Shown here piece by piece: positions 21,201 to 32,541 of a stretch of DNA of 64,000 nucleotides; position 1 is the stretch's first letter, and every line of letters begins with the position of its first letter. Source of the DNA: Mastigamoeba balamuthi (taxonomy: Eukaryota; Evosea; Mastigamoebida; Mastigamoebidae); the NCBI GenBank assembly GCA_902651635.1, contig CACRSC010000046.1, positions 190,146-254,145 on the forward strand, in the 5' to 3' direction. Below the pieces are notes generated by a model. That model was not told the DNA's origin. It ran no database searches and worked only from the letters and a program-made list of their open reading frames with translations. Made by a program: the position numbers and the translations under genes.

Positions 21201-22045
21201 CGCTGTCGGCTGGTGCAAACAACTGAGTGACGGCGCGGGCGAATAGATATTAGTATCTGCCTCCCTCTCAAATCAGTAGATTTGCAGTATCACTAAGTGG
21301 CAACTCTGTGAAATCCATCAGGATTGTGGTCGGGCGTAGATGTCAGGATGGAATAGCACTACCGCCCGCTCAAGAACAAGATTCTTCAAGGATGATTCCC
21401 CTAAAATCAGTGTTATGCCTCTTCGAAAAAAACAACATGAATAAGGGAGAGCGTGAAACCCAGTGTTAAAAAACCAGTTATATGTAATGAACTTGTACAA
21501 CCTTTTCGAGACTGTCTTACAAAGAGCCAATAAGAAACAATATTGATAAAAAATCTATACAACACAAGAAACTTAAAAAACAAGATAGAAAAGTGTCAAA
21601 AAAAAATTACAAGCTTGAAGGGTAAAACAACATAGTGCTGATGGTGACAAAGAAGAATAACATACCATTTCACAAGAATTAGTGATCGTAAAAGAAAAAC
21701 AAACCAAAACAATCCAAAGAAAGTCACTTAGGTTGCACGTGCAAAGCACGTGCAACCAAAGTGACTTTTTTGGATTCGTGACGTGGAATGCACCAAGGGA
21801 CGGCCGGGAGCTGGTGGTCCTGGGACTGAGCCAGCAGCAGAGCAGAGCCAGAGCAGCTACTGGCAGCCGGGGACTGCAACTGCAGTGACTCATTATACGC
21901 AAGCACACCAGTATCTCTTTTGTGGATTCATGTGTCGGAACCCTATTTATTTCCTTTTGAATTTTGATTTCGATTTGGTTACTTCTTTTATTTGGTGCTC
22001 AAAGCCAAATGATTTTTTGTCTTGTTACTGTTTTGTTGTATTGTG
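21201..22045. other. AT-rich intergenic region with a long hairpin
   Basis: 845 bases with clearly lower GC than the surrounding genes. No supportable coding region. It holds the 5' flank of the zinc-finger fusion, the 3' flank of the DOCK gene, and a strong inverted repeat (see 21711-21776). Confidence 0.6.
21711..21776. repeat. Long near-perfect inverted repeat (hairpin, 3-nt loop)
   Basis: Left arm 21711-21742 and right arm 21746-21776 are reverse complements apart from one mismatch and one slippage in an A/T run. The core arm GGTTGCACGTGC pairs with GCACGTGCAACC across an AAA loop. The structure lies alone in AT-rich intergenic DNA. It could be a miniature inverted-repeat element, a structured small RNA, or a cruciform; the sequence does not decide between these. 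Confidence 0.85.
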
Positions 22046-25000
22046 TCACAGAGCGAATGACTTGATACGCTTCTCGAGGTCCTCATATCCGCTCTCGAGG
22101 TCCATGTGGAAGGCCAGCTGATCCTGCTTGATGAACTCCCTGTTGGCGTCTAGTGCCCTGCGGCACGTTCCCAGCAGCTCTTGGATCGCCTCTAGTAGCC
22201 TCTGCGCACACAACGCGTCCTGGTCCTTCCTCCCCTCAGCCGACAGGAACGCGTGGCACACCTCTGTGATACCCCCGTTGACGCGCGCCAGCACGCTGCC
22301 CTGCAGGATCAGCTGCAGCTGTCCCAGGTTGACAGGAGCCCCGCTGCGTCCCGCGGCCCGAACGCGTGCGATCTCTTCGAGCATTGTCAGCCGTCGCTGA
22401 CGCACGACCTCGATGGCGTTCTCGATCGGCGACAGCTCGACGACCTCGCGCGTCTGCACGCGCAGGCGGCGCAGTATGCCCGGGAACGTCCCCCCGGCGT
22501 ACAGGATGATCTTCCGCTTCCACTGCTTGCGCGGATCCTCGGCGTGCACTCCTCCCTCCTTCGTGAACGGTGTGTCGTAGAAGAACCTCGCTGGGCGCCA
22601 CACACGTACGCGTGAGCGCAGGCAGGAAGCGGTGGAACCCTCTGTGGCAACGCACAGACGACAGTGTTCTTCATGAAGTACGTGTCGCGCTTGGCGAGCT
22701 CGTCCTCGTCGAAGTAGGGCTTGATGGCGGTGACCTGCAGCGAGCGCTTTGTCTTGTCTGCGCTGCTGGCCGACTGCGTCGAGTCTAGCAGCACGACGTC
22801 CTCGTTGAAGCGCTTGGAGAAGCGCTGCTTGAGCCGCTCGGTCAACTCGAACAGGTGCGTCCCCGCGGGCTCCTTCAGCACAAACTCGGCGCCGTCGAGC
22901 CCCTCGAACGCCTGCCCGTAGTACCCTAACCTGAAGAACGTCCCCAGCAGCCTCCCCGAGTCCTGCAGCAAAAACGCGAGCTGAGACCCGCAGAGACACG
23001 AGACAGGCTTTTGCCTTCTGTGCGATGACGGTGAAGAGCTGGTGCATGCGGAGGTGCAGGTCGGCCAGGAGGGCGTGGTCGTGGCGGGCCGTCATGAGCG
23101 GCGCCACAAAGTTGAACATGTCGGTGCAGAACTCGTAGTGCTCCGAGCGCTTGAGCAGGTCGATCGCCTGGCCGACGGTGCCCACCAGGCCCTCCTCGCT
23201 CACGACGGCCGACACGCAGCGGACCTCGCTCCTCGCGTCGGCCTCTGTCGCCGCCAGCATCGGGAACATGCCCGTCAGTATCGACACGTCCAGCGCGATG
23301 GGCAGCTTGGCCCTGATGTTGTCGTAGATGACCTTAACCGCGTACACCTGCGCAGCAATCAACGCGCATTACCCACTCAGAACACAGAGCAGCTCCGCAG
23401 GCTGCGCGTACCTTGCACATGCCGGCCTCGACGAAGTTCTTCTCGCGCTCGTGCGTGTCGGCGAGCTTGAGCAGCCACGCGACGTGCAGGTCGGGCGTGT
23501 TGGAGTAGCTCTGCGCGATGTCGAGGTAGAGCTGGTGTATCTCGTCGGCCTCGGCGTCGGTCCGCTTCATCCTGCTGAGCTTCTGCGTGTCGCGGATGAT
23601 CTTGATCAGGTGCGCGCACAGCTCCTGTATGCTCTGCGAGAACGGCAGCCTCTTGGGCACGGCGTCGAGCGACAGTATGTTCTCCTTGAGCGACCCGCGG
23701 AACTTGGAGAAGAACGACGTCGCCGTGTCCCTGCGCGGCTCCGGCGGGCTCGGCGGCGACATGGCCGACGCCACGGGCGACGGCGGCTGCGGCGACAGGT
23801 TCCCCAGCGACGGCGACCGCATGCGCGTCAGCCCGTCGCCGTATCTGCTCAGTATCGCCGATGGCGACCGGAAGTTGGTCCGCGGCGACATAGGCGTCGA
23901 CGGCGCCGAGGCCCCGGCGGCGTCCGACTCCGACGCAGAGGACGTGCTCGAGACCTTGACCCTGCGCATGCGGTCCTCGAGGTCCTCGATGGTCCCGTTG
24001 GTGTAGCGCCCAAAGTCCGCGATGCTGGCCTCGAGGAGGCTCCAGCGCAGCGCCAGCGCCTGCTGGATCTCCGATGCGATCTCGGTCTCGAGCTTGCCCT
24101 GCGTCTCGGCAGGCTCCACGCGCAGCCTGTCGAGCATCTTCGTGATGCCCGCGACCTTGTCGGCGAACGCGTGCCGCGAGTCCTCGTTGGCGCGCTGCCG
24201 GCTGGCCTCGCTCTGTATGAGCAGCTTGCGCTCCTGCAGCAGCGAGATGGAGGCCTCCCACATCTTCCCGATGTCGCCGACGCTGACGCCCGAGAACAGG
24301 CGGCGCCCCAGCAGCAGCTGCAGCGAGTGCACGCGCTCCTGCACCGAGTGCCGCCGCTCGCCCTGCGCCCGCGACTCGTCGGCGAGCTGCTTGTGCTGCT
24401 CCATCAGCGCCTTGGCCGCGTCCTCCGTCGCCACGCTGATCGGGCCCGTGCAGTGCTCCTTGACGCGCTCGATCCACTGCACGACCGCCTCGACGTCCTT
24501 GGCGAACATCACCTCCTGCTTCTCCGTGTCTGCCTTGGCCTGCAGCATCGCTTTCTGCACAGGCGTTTCCGGTTCTCCCCCACGTCAGCGAATGAGCGGC
24601 GCTGGTGGTCGCAGGCACCCGCTCTTTGGTCTTGTCGTCGATGGTCTTGACGAGGGCCTGCAGGTCGCCGGCGGCGGCGACGATGGGGCGCACGTGCTGC
24701 CACGCGCGCTCTGCAGAGTTGGGCAGGTGGTTCAGCGACTTCTGCTCGCCCGCAGCCGTGTTGATGAGCTTCTCCCCCTGCGACATGAACTCCGACAGCG
24801 ACATGGCCTGCGCAGTGCGCGAAGCCCCCCTATTCAGTCAGCGAAAGCGCGGGTGCAGGGAGGGAGCGAATCGGCTCAAACCCCGGTCTCGGCGGTGAGG
24901 CGCAGGAGGGAGGTCTTAATGAAGTCCTTGGCGGCCTTCTTGGCCTCGGCGTTGCGCGTCTTGCGGAGCTTCTTCTGCTCGACGAGGTCGCTGCTGCGCA

Positions 25001-28000
25001 CGAGCGACGTGCAGTGCGCCGCGTGCAGCTTCTGCAGCGCCTCGAAGACGTCGCGCAGCGACTTCTCCGACGCCGCGAGCGTCACGTACGACCTCGCGAG
25101 GTCGTTGAGCCCGTGCTCGAGCTGCCGGACCGACCCCGCGCGCTCCTCGAACTCCCTCTCGGCGTCGGACCACAGCTTCTCGCGCTCCTTGAGGTTCTCC
25201 GCGTAGTCGCGCTGCAGGCACCGCGACGTGCACCCGAACACGGGGACCTGCGAGACGATCCACTTGCACAGGCCCGTGACAGCCTCGTCGTACTGCTGCG
25301 CGGCAGCGGCGGCTGCGGCCCTGCTGGCCTGCTCGTCCTTGATGGCCGCTGCGAGGTGCGCGGCGCTGCGCTTGAGCTGCGACCACTTCTGCTGCAGCTT
25401 CGTGACCTTGGACGCCGCGTGCTTGGAGAGCTCCGTCGTCGCCGACTCGGCCACGAGCGCCTCCACGCGGGCCTTAAGCGCGTCGAGCGCCGCGCAGATG
25501 TCGTCCGAGGCCCACTGGCGCGCCGCGAAGCTCTCGCCGTCGCTCTTGAGCGCGTCGATGAGCGCCAGGCGCCTCACACACAACTCCTCGAGGACGCCCG
25601 TCCTGTGCTCGACGCTCCGGGCCTGCGCTTCGAGCCGCATCTGCCGTATCGCGCGGTCGACGGTGACGGCGCGCTTGCGGCTCTCGCTCTCGTCGGCGAC
25701 GATAGGCGACAGCGCCACGTCGGCGCTGTTGCTGACGCTGCTGAGGCGCCGCACGTGCCCCAGGGGCTTGAGCGGGGGCACCTGCTCGCTGTCCGACTGC
25801 GCGTATGCCGAGATGGTCACCAGCGCCCTCTCAAAGTTCCTCGTGTCCTGCGCACAACGTCAGGCGGGGCCTTGGGGCAGCGAGGGTCGGCGCACGTCGA
25901 GGTCGAGCTTGGCGAGGGCCATGGTGACGTGGACTCGCATCTTCTCGATGTTGCAGGACTCCTTGTAGTTGTGCTGCCGGCCATAGAGCGTCACAAGACG
26001 GACGGGACACGTGCTGGGGAGAGGGAAGGGGGGCGAGGCGAACCCTCGAAAGAAGGTACAGCGCGGCGGTGGCGTGGCTACGGATGGCGTCGTGAGAGTA
26101 GTTGCTGAGGCGCACCAGTTGGTCGCAGAGGTCGCCGCAGTAGGGCGTCTCGATCGAGAAGAGCAGCGCGCGGAACTTGGAGACGAAGCTGCGCAGCGAA
26201 GCGAACAGGCACGAGTAGAAGCGCACCGACTGGTTCGTCTCGAGGAACACGACGATGACGCTGAAGACCTTGTTCATGAGAACCAGGTCCTTGTTCAGCA
26301 GCTCGGTGTGCAGGCTCGCCATCAGGTGCTCGAGCGTGTCCAGCAGGATAAGGCTCGACTCGACACTGACCGCCTTGTAGTTGCGCTCGACCTTCTGCTG
26401 GTCGTACGAGTCGGCGGGCAGTCCCAGAGTCCCCGGCTTGATGAAGTGCGACAGGCGGTCGCGCGACCCCGTCCTGAGCGACCCGACCCTCGCCATCGTC
26501 GCCACCTTCCCGAACTTCCTCAGCGAGCTCCCGATCTGGGTGGGCCCGGGATCTTGTGAGCTCAACAGGAAGCAGGAGTGCGCAGGGGCCTCACCGTTCC
26601 CTTGGACCTGTCGTAGAAGTCCTTGATCCTCGGGTCTCCGAGAATGGGCGCTGGCCGGATAGCAGGTTAGTGGGCGTCAAGGCAGGATAGCATGCGGGAC
26701 GGAACTGGTAGGCGGAGCAGCCTTGTCCTCCTCTGGGATCAGAGAGCACTGCGCCTGCAGCTCGATCTCAATTCTCTTGCGCGAGTTGCTGAAAAAGGTG
26801 GCTGCCGTCATCTTTGGCATCGAGTTCCACTGCCAGGGAACTGCTCAGTGCGCGACACATACAGTGGAGGCTGGACTGGGTACCTCAAAGTAGCGCAGAA
26901 TGGACCCCGTGTAGTTGAGGAAGATGGTCAGCCGCGACATGACTTCGCTGGACCACCACGTGGAAAGCAGGTCCTTACTGCAAAGGGACACCCCAGAGAA
27001 GCGAGGCAGCTCCCTCAGAAATGGTCGCGGTCACGGCGATGGAAGGGAGCACTTACTCAAGGTTCTTGAGGACGTAGAGGATGATGACAAACAAGGCGCG
27101 CTCCTCGGCGTTATCCTTGGTGCTGATTTCCTTCCACTGAGCCACGCGTCGGTAGTCGTCGATCGACAGCAGCAGGACGGGGAAGAACAGCACAGCGATC
27201 CTGTTCTTGGCCTCGGCGTCTTGGTACCTCTCGTCGTGCTCCAGCTTCCACAGGATCTTGTTCAGGCACTGCAGCGCCTGAGCCCTGGCGTCCTCGTTGG
27301 GGCTCGAGAGCGACCTGAACGCCTCTCGGATGATGAGGCCCGACAGCGGGTGCTTCTGACTGCAGCGGTAGGGCGAGTGAGATGAGTCCGCTGGCAGAGA
27401 AGGGCAGTCCCGCACAAGAGGGTGTCGCAGAGGTTGTCGATCGTGTCGACCGACTCGGGGAGCGGCAGGTCGAGAGGGAGGAAGTACTCGTAGTCCGCCA
27501 CGACGTTGAGGAACTCGAACTGTAGGTAGTAGAGCACAGATACCTTTCCCGGCGACAGCTTGTCCCCTTCGTGGTGCAACCCGTCGACGTATGCCCTCAC
27601 CTGCAGATGCGAAACAGTGAGACACAGCAGGCGAGCAATTGCGTTACCATCTCTATCGTGCGGCCTCGGTGGAAGCACGAGAACAGGTCTCGAACGAAGA
27701 ACCCAAACGCCGCGTTGGCCTCGAGAGTAAACCGGGAACAGTAGTTGCTTTGGGAAGGCGAGAGGAAGGGTGAAGGTCAATTGATGGCAGGTGTGCGCTG
27801 TTTACGAACTGCTTGACAGAGGATCTGACAAGAGACCCCAAACTGTTGGCAACTGCTTTCATGCTCGACGAGAACTCTTCCCACCGCTCGTCCGCAGACA
27901 GCCACTGATGCCTCTTGGGGTCTGCAGGAAGGGGTGGGGGTGGGGCAGTTGATGGATTGTCAAAAAACGACAAGTGCGAGTGGTGTCTCTGACCTCCGAG

Positions 28001-31000
28001 GTTGCCGTCAGTGTATATCGCAAGCGTCAGTGACTTGGATATCGCCTCCAGAATGAACCACGTGAAGCACAGTGCCGTTTCTGCAGAGATGGCAACATCA
28101 TCGCACAGCGCCGCCTTTGTGGGCACCTGCGCCAGATACGCCTTGAAGACCGACGCGAGCCCTTCGAAGACCTCGTTCTTGTTCGCTGCGACCCAGTCAG
28201 CTAAAGGCTCTCGATAGCGGGGAATCATCCGTGCCTTTGTTGGCCTTCGTGTTGCAGTTGCGCAGGAAGTACGTGATGTACTGGCACAGTGCCGTGCTTC
28301 TGGGTCCGTCAGACTCTGTGGCTATCGCAACGCTGACACGGCGATTAGAGCCCGAAGGATGGGCGCTGGCGTACTGGCGCAGCACAGCGAAGAGAGCCTT
28401 CATGTTTGCGACGTCCGTGGCGAGCGACAGCGACGGCCGACACAGCTGGGCAATCAGTCCCGTCACGACGGGCACCATTTTCTGCGTTATGACCTCCGGC
28501 CTGAGATCGAAGAAGTCCCTCATGCTCTGCAGAACAAAGGTTAGGCCATCGAGTTCGCTGGAACGCGGGCGGCGGTACCTCGACGCTCGTTGGGGAGACG
28601 GAGGTTATCTGGTTCAGGAACTTGTTCACCGACTCCTCCTTGTGGTAGACCGAAGAAACGACGAGCAGCCGCAACTTGAACGGCGTTCTCTGCGCGGCGT
28701 CCTTCGAGTCGGCGTACATGGGCTCCTTCGGGGCGGTCAGGTAGTTCGCAGAGGGCGACCCGGAGTACAGCAGCAGGTTGTGCTCCTTGCTCTCGATGAT
28801 TCTACGACGTAGCACGTTTGTAAAACGAGGAGAATGAAGTGCTCTCACTTGGAGTTGTCGTAGAGCTTCAGGTGCGTGTACCACGTGGCCTCTTGGTCCT
28901 TTGGAGGGCAGCGTGAGACAAATGGGAGCAGGGGACAATTCGAACGTCGCTCTCCGTCGGGATGTGCCGGAAGATGAACAAGAGGTGGTGCTTCGGCCCC
29001 AGGGGCAGCGGCAGCTTCGCCTTGATCTCGTCCTAAGCGGCGAGGCGCTCAGCGAGCTGGCACGACAGCAAACCGCGAGCGTACGGTGAAGGAAGGCGTT
29101 CGGTTTCTGTAGGCGACACACGTCGATGACGAGCGCGAGAACATCTTGCACCAACTCCTCCCAAAGAAGAACGGCAGGAAATCCTCCTCGGTCCCCGAGA
29201 GCGCCGTGTCGCTGTCCCGCAGGTACACAGTGAGCTCGATGTTCGGCTTTCTCTTCTCCCTCGAGAGGTTCAGCTGGGCGGGCGCAAAACGTCAGCGCAT
29301 CGCAGACTTTGGGCTGACGAACGGAATCCGGGTAGATGTAGATGTTGTTGACGAAGCCGATGTTCACGTAGGCCTCGGGTGTCTGCAGGAACTCCTGGAT
29401 CTCTCGGACAAGCTCGGGGGCTTTCTCGATGCGCTTAGCAGAGTCCGTTTTGCCGACATCCGACAGAAGCCCCCGGGTTATCATGTCGGTGTCGTCTCGC
29501 GGCCACAGCTGTGCGAGCACGTGAGCACAGGCGCCAGCAGGCGGACGCACCGAGTCGAAGCTGGCTGGGAGAGACTGCAGGCATGTGCGGAAGTTCGTGT
29601 CGATCCAGCAGGCGCTCATGGGGATCTGGTCGGCCGTGTACACGTGCGCTGTCCAGTACGACGGCATGACCTTCTTCTGCTCAGCCTTGCCGCCCCGCTT
29701 CTTGAGGTCCGCGATGGTCTCGTACACGTCCTTGGTTTCTTCGACCATCGTCCTCAGCAACGACGCTGCGGCAGCCATTAGGTTTCACTCACCGGGACCT
29801 GGGGCTGTTTTGTACTCTGCTTGGGGCCGATCTGGACCTGTCCGTCATCGGTGACGACCTCGAAGGCGCAGCACCCGAAATACTGCAGAGCGCATGAGCG
29901 GGGCAGGAGTGCTGGGCCGCCGTACCTGGCGATGGTTGCCCCAGCGACGGTAGACCTCTTTTATCCGGTCGCTCACTTGCTTCTGCGCCTTGACACTCTC
30001 CTTCGTCTCGGTGCCCGGCTCGCATGAGTGCATATAGGGTTCCTGTGCGTCCTCCGGGTCGCCCTGGAACACCTTGAACACCTTCACAAACGCCCAGATG
30101 TTCTTGCCCTGTGGCGGCGTTGCGGCGTTAGAGATCCAAGACGGCAAGGGAAGGGAAGCGGGGGGGCTGCACTGAAAGGTTCCGCTCGCTTGGGAGCGAG
30201 AAGACCGCCTTAAGACACGTCGTCGCGGGGTCTCTCTCGAACGACGTGCTTCCGGTGGCGAGCGTCCTGGAGCTGATCGGACTGCAGTCGTAGTAGAAGT
30301 CCTCGGAGATCTTCTCGCGCGCCGACAGGTCGTACAGGGCGACCGACCCTGAGAACGGCTCAAAGTCGCCGAGCTGCATGTACAAGTACTTGATCTCGAC
30401 CATCACCTTGATCATCCTGCCGCGGCGGGACTCAGCAGACGAAAACGCGCGGGGATGGGCAGCAGACGCACGGGCGAGTCCAGACCGAGGGCACGTCCGG
30501 GGGAGTGCGCATGGCGCTCTCGGACACGGAGATCTCACCAGACTCGGCCCCCAGCATGTAGTGGTCGAGCAGCCGCGTTCTCATCTGCGACCTCTCGATA
30601 GCGTTGCGCGCGTCGGCCTCGGGGCTGACGGCCGCCAGCCACTCGGGGTGCAGCGCGTCCGCCGGCGTCGGCGTCGGCGAGCGCGGGACGGGCGCCGGGG
30701 ACTCTACGAGCCCGTCGCTCGACTTGCGGCTGCCCCTCGACGAGGGCCTCCCGGTGCCCGCGCGCTCCTCAAACTCCTCGTGCGGGGCGTCCTTGTGCGG
30801 CCGCTGCGCGACCCTGTGCGCGTACAGCCTGCGCACCACGACGAACTCTGCGGGTGGCGTCTCGAGGCACAGGCGCACGCGCGGCTCGAGCTCCTCGGGG
30901 TTCGGTACTTGCGGCGGCGACGCGGGGGCTCCGGGCCAGTTGGTCACGCGGCGGACCTGAACCTCGTCCGCGGGAAACCTGCAGAACCTGTCCTCGAGCG

Positions 31001-32094
31001 CTGCCGGCGATTGGAACTTGGCCTCGTGCATGTCGACCGCTGCGGCCGGCGGCCCCGTGTCCGCTGCGGACTCGGCGTTCTTGGCGAACCTGCAAAGATG
31101 GCATCCCGGGGAGTGGCCGTTAGGCGCGCCAGCCACCGGAGCCGCAGGCGCACATCGTGGAGAGCTGCAGGAAGAAGCTCAGGCCGTCGGCGGTGGGTGT
31201 CGGTCGCTCCTGCAGCCCGTCGCCGTCGGGCTGCGCGGGCGGCGGCGTCGTGGCTGCCGACGCGGCCCCCGAGCTACAGCTGCTGTGCTCGCGCGGGGGC
31301 AGCACGCTGATGCGCGAGAGCGACGACTGGCTGTTGGACGGCGTCAGCCTGCCGCCCGCGCTGCCGGGGCCCGCGGACCCCGACCGCGGCGAGAACAGCA
31401 CCGGCGGCATCGAGTAGCGCGGCGAGACGAGCACCTCGTGCGCGCTCCAGTGCCGCGAGAGCGAGCCGTGCGACGCGGGTATCGTGACCGCCAGGTCCGC
31501 GGCCACGGCGCTCGGCGACAGCGGCGGCGGCTCGGGCGGCTCACCCTCGTCGCCGCCCTCGTGCTGCAGCTCCTTGTGCGACTTGGACCTCCTCAGCCTG
31601 CTCTCGTCCACGAGGCTCCCGCCCCTGCGAGCGCGCACGCAAAAAAAAACCGCAGTGACGCGATAAATAAACGTGACGCCAGTTCCCAGAGGGCCCAGAG
31701 AGGAAAATGCGGTGGGGGAGGAAAAGCACATAGTGGGAGGGAAACCCGCGGCGAGGAGGGAGGGGGGTGACAACCTCGCCCTGTGGTGAGCGTTGGGGTC
31801 CAGGGGCGATTCTGACGTCGAGTCTCGCAGGTGAGACGACTTCTCGCGGTCGGGTCTGCGGTCGAGCGACCTCTCGCGCTCCCTGTGCCTGCTCCTGCTG
31901 TGGTGCCTCTGCTGCCGCGCCGGCCGGCCGCCCCCCGGTCAGATTCGAATCTCGCAATTCAATTCAGGGTCAGATTTTGCCTTGTGGCGGTGCTTGTGGT
32001 CGGGCGACGACGGCGAGCCCGACGGCGACGAGCGCGTCGAGGTCTCCGAGGCGGACTGCCCCGAGGGCTGTGGCCACTGCTCCGCCTCGCTCAT
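22046..32094 (-). CDS. DOCK-family Rho/Rac guanine nucleotide exchange factor with a spectrin-like insert
   Basis: One very large gene, roughly 2,500-2,700 residues, in many exons. The ATG at 32094 (MSEAEQWPQPSGQSASE) begins a Ser/Arg-rich leader. Conserved DOCK blocks follow: MVEIKYLYMQLGDFEPFSGS and KISEDFYYD near 30.3 kb; the DHR1/C2 domain with NIYIYPDSV near 29.35 kb and LGPKHHLLFIFRHI near 28.98 kb; armadillo-like repeats across 28.6-26.0 kb (SLILLDTLEHLMASLH); and the DHR2 GEF domain at 23.36-22.05 kb (RLGYYGQAFEGLDGAEF, AIKPYFDEDELAKRDTYFMK, RFFYDTPFTKEGG, IENAIEVV, LILQGSVLARVNGG). Between the armadillo part and DHR2 lies a 600-700-residue coiled-coil insert (about 25.8-23.9 kb) with a spectrin-repeat-like stretch (VVQWIERVKEH, then KALMEQHKQLADE). 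It likely activates Rho-family GTPases at membranes. N-terminal exon limits are uncertain. Confidence 0.85.
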
Positions 32095-32541
32095 CGGTGG
32101 TCTCCCTCTCCCCGCGGGCGCTGCGGCAGAAGATACTACCTCTGCTGCGCCCCCTAAATTGTTGCGTGTGTGAGGGGTGGTCTGAGTAGATATTTCTCTC
32201 CTCCTCGCCGACGCCAGGAATAGAGTGTTGTGCATTGAACTCTGAGCACTTTGCGGCACTGGAAACGCGCCTGCTGTCGTGTCCTGCCGGCACGCCCCGT
32301 GGCCGCCCAGCGACAGGCGTCAACAGGACCCGCGCATCCCAGGGGAAGTGCAAACAGCCGTTAGCCACCGCGCTTTTGGCGCCAGGGACTCCCAGCCCGG
32401 CTGTGCTTTTTCTCCTTTTCCCTGAAAAACCGATGGGGGAAAAACGAAGGGGAGAAGAAACGCAGAAACTGACTTTGTGATGCACTTGTGAGTCACATTC
32501 GCCGGCAGGTGCTCACTGAAAAAAACGGGACGGTATCGTGG
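32095..32541. promoter_or_regulatory. Intergenic region upstream of DOCK
   Basis: About 450 bases between the 3' end of the secreted-protein gene and the DOCK start, both minus strand. No gene seen; presumably the DOCK promoter. Confidence 0.5.

Noticed and set aside
22046-24804. A separate gene starting at MSLSEFMSQGEKL (24804).
   Set aside because: That ATG sits just after a good acceptor (TGCGCAG|GCCATG), and the preceding exon can splice in frame just before its apparent stop, so I treat it as an internal DOCK exon.
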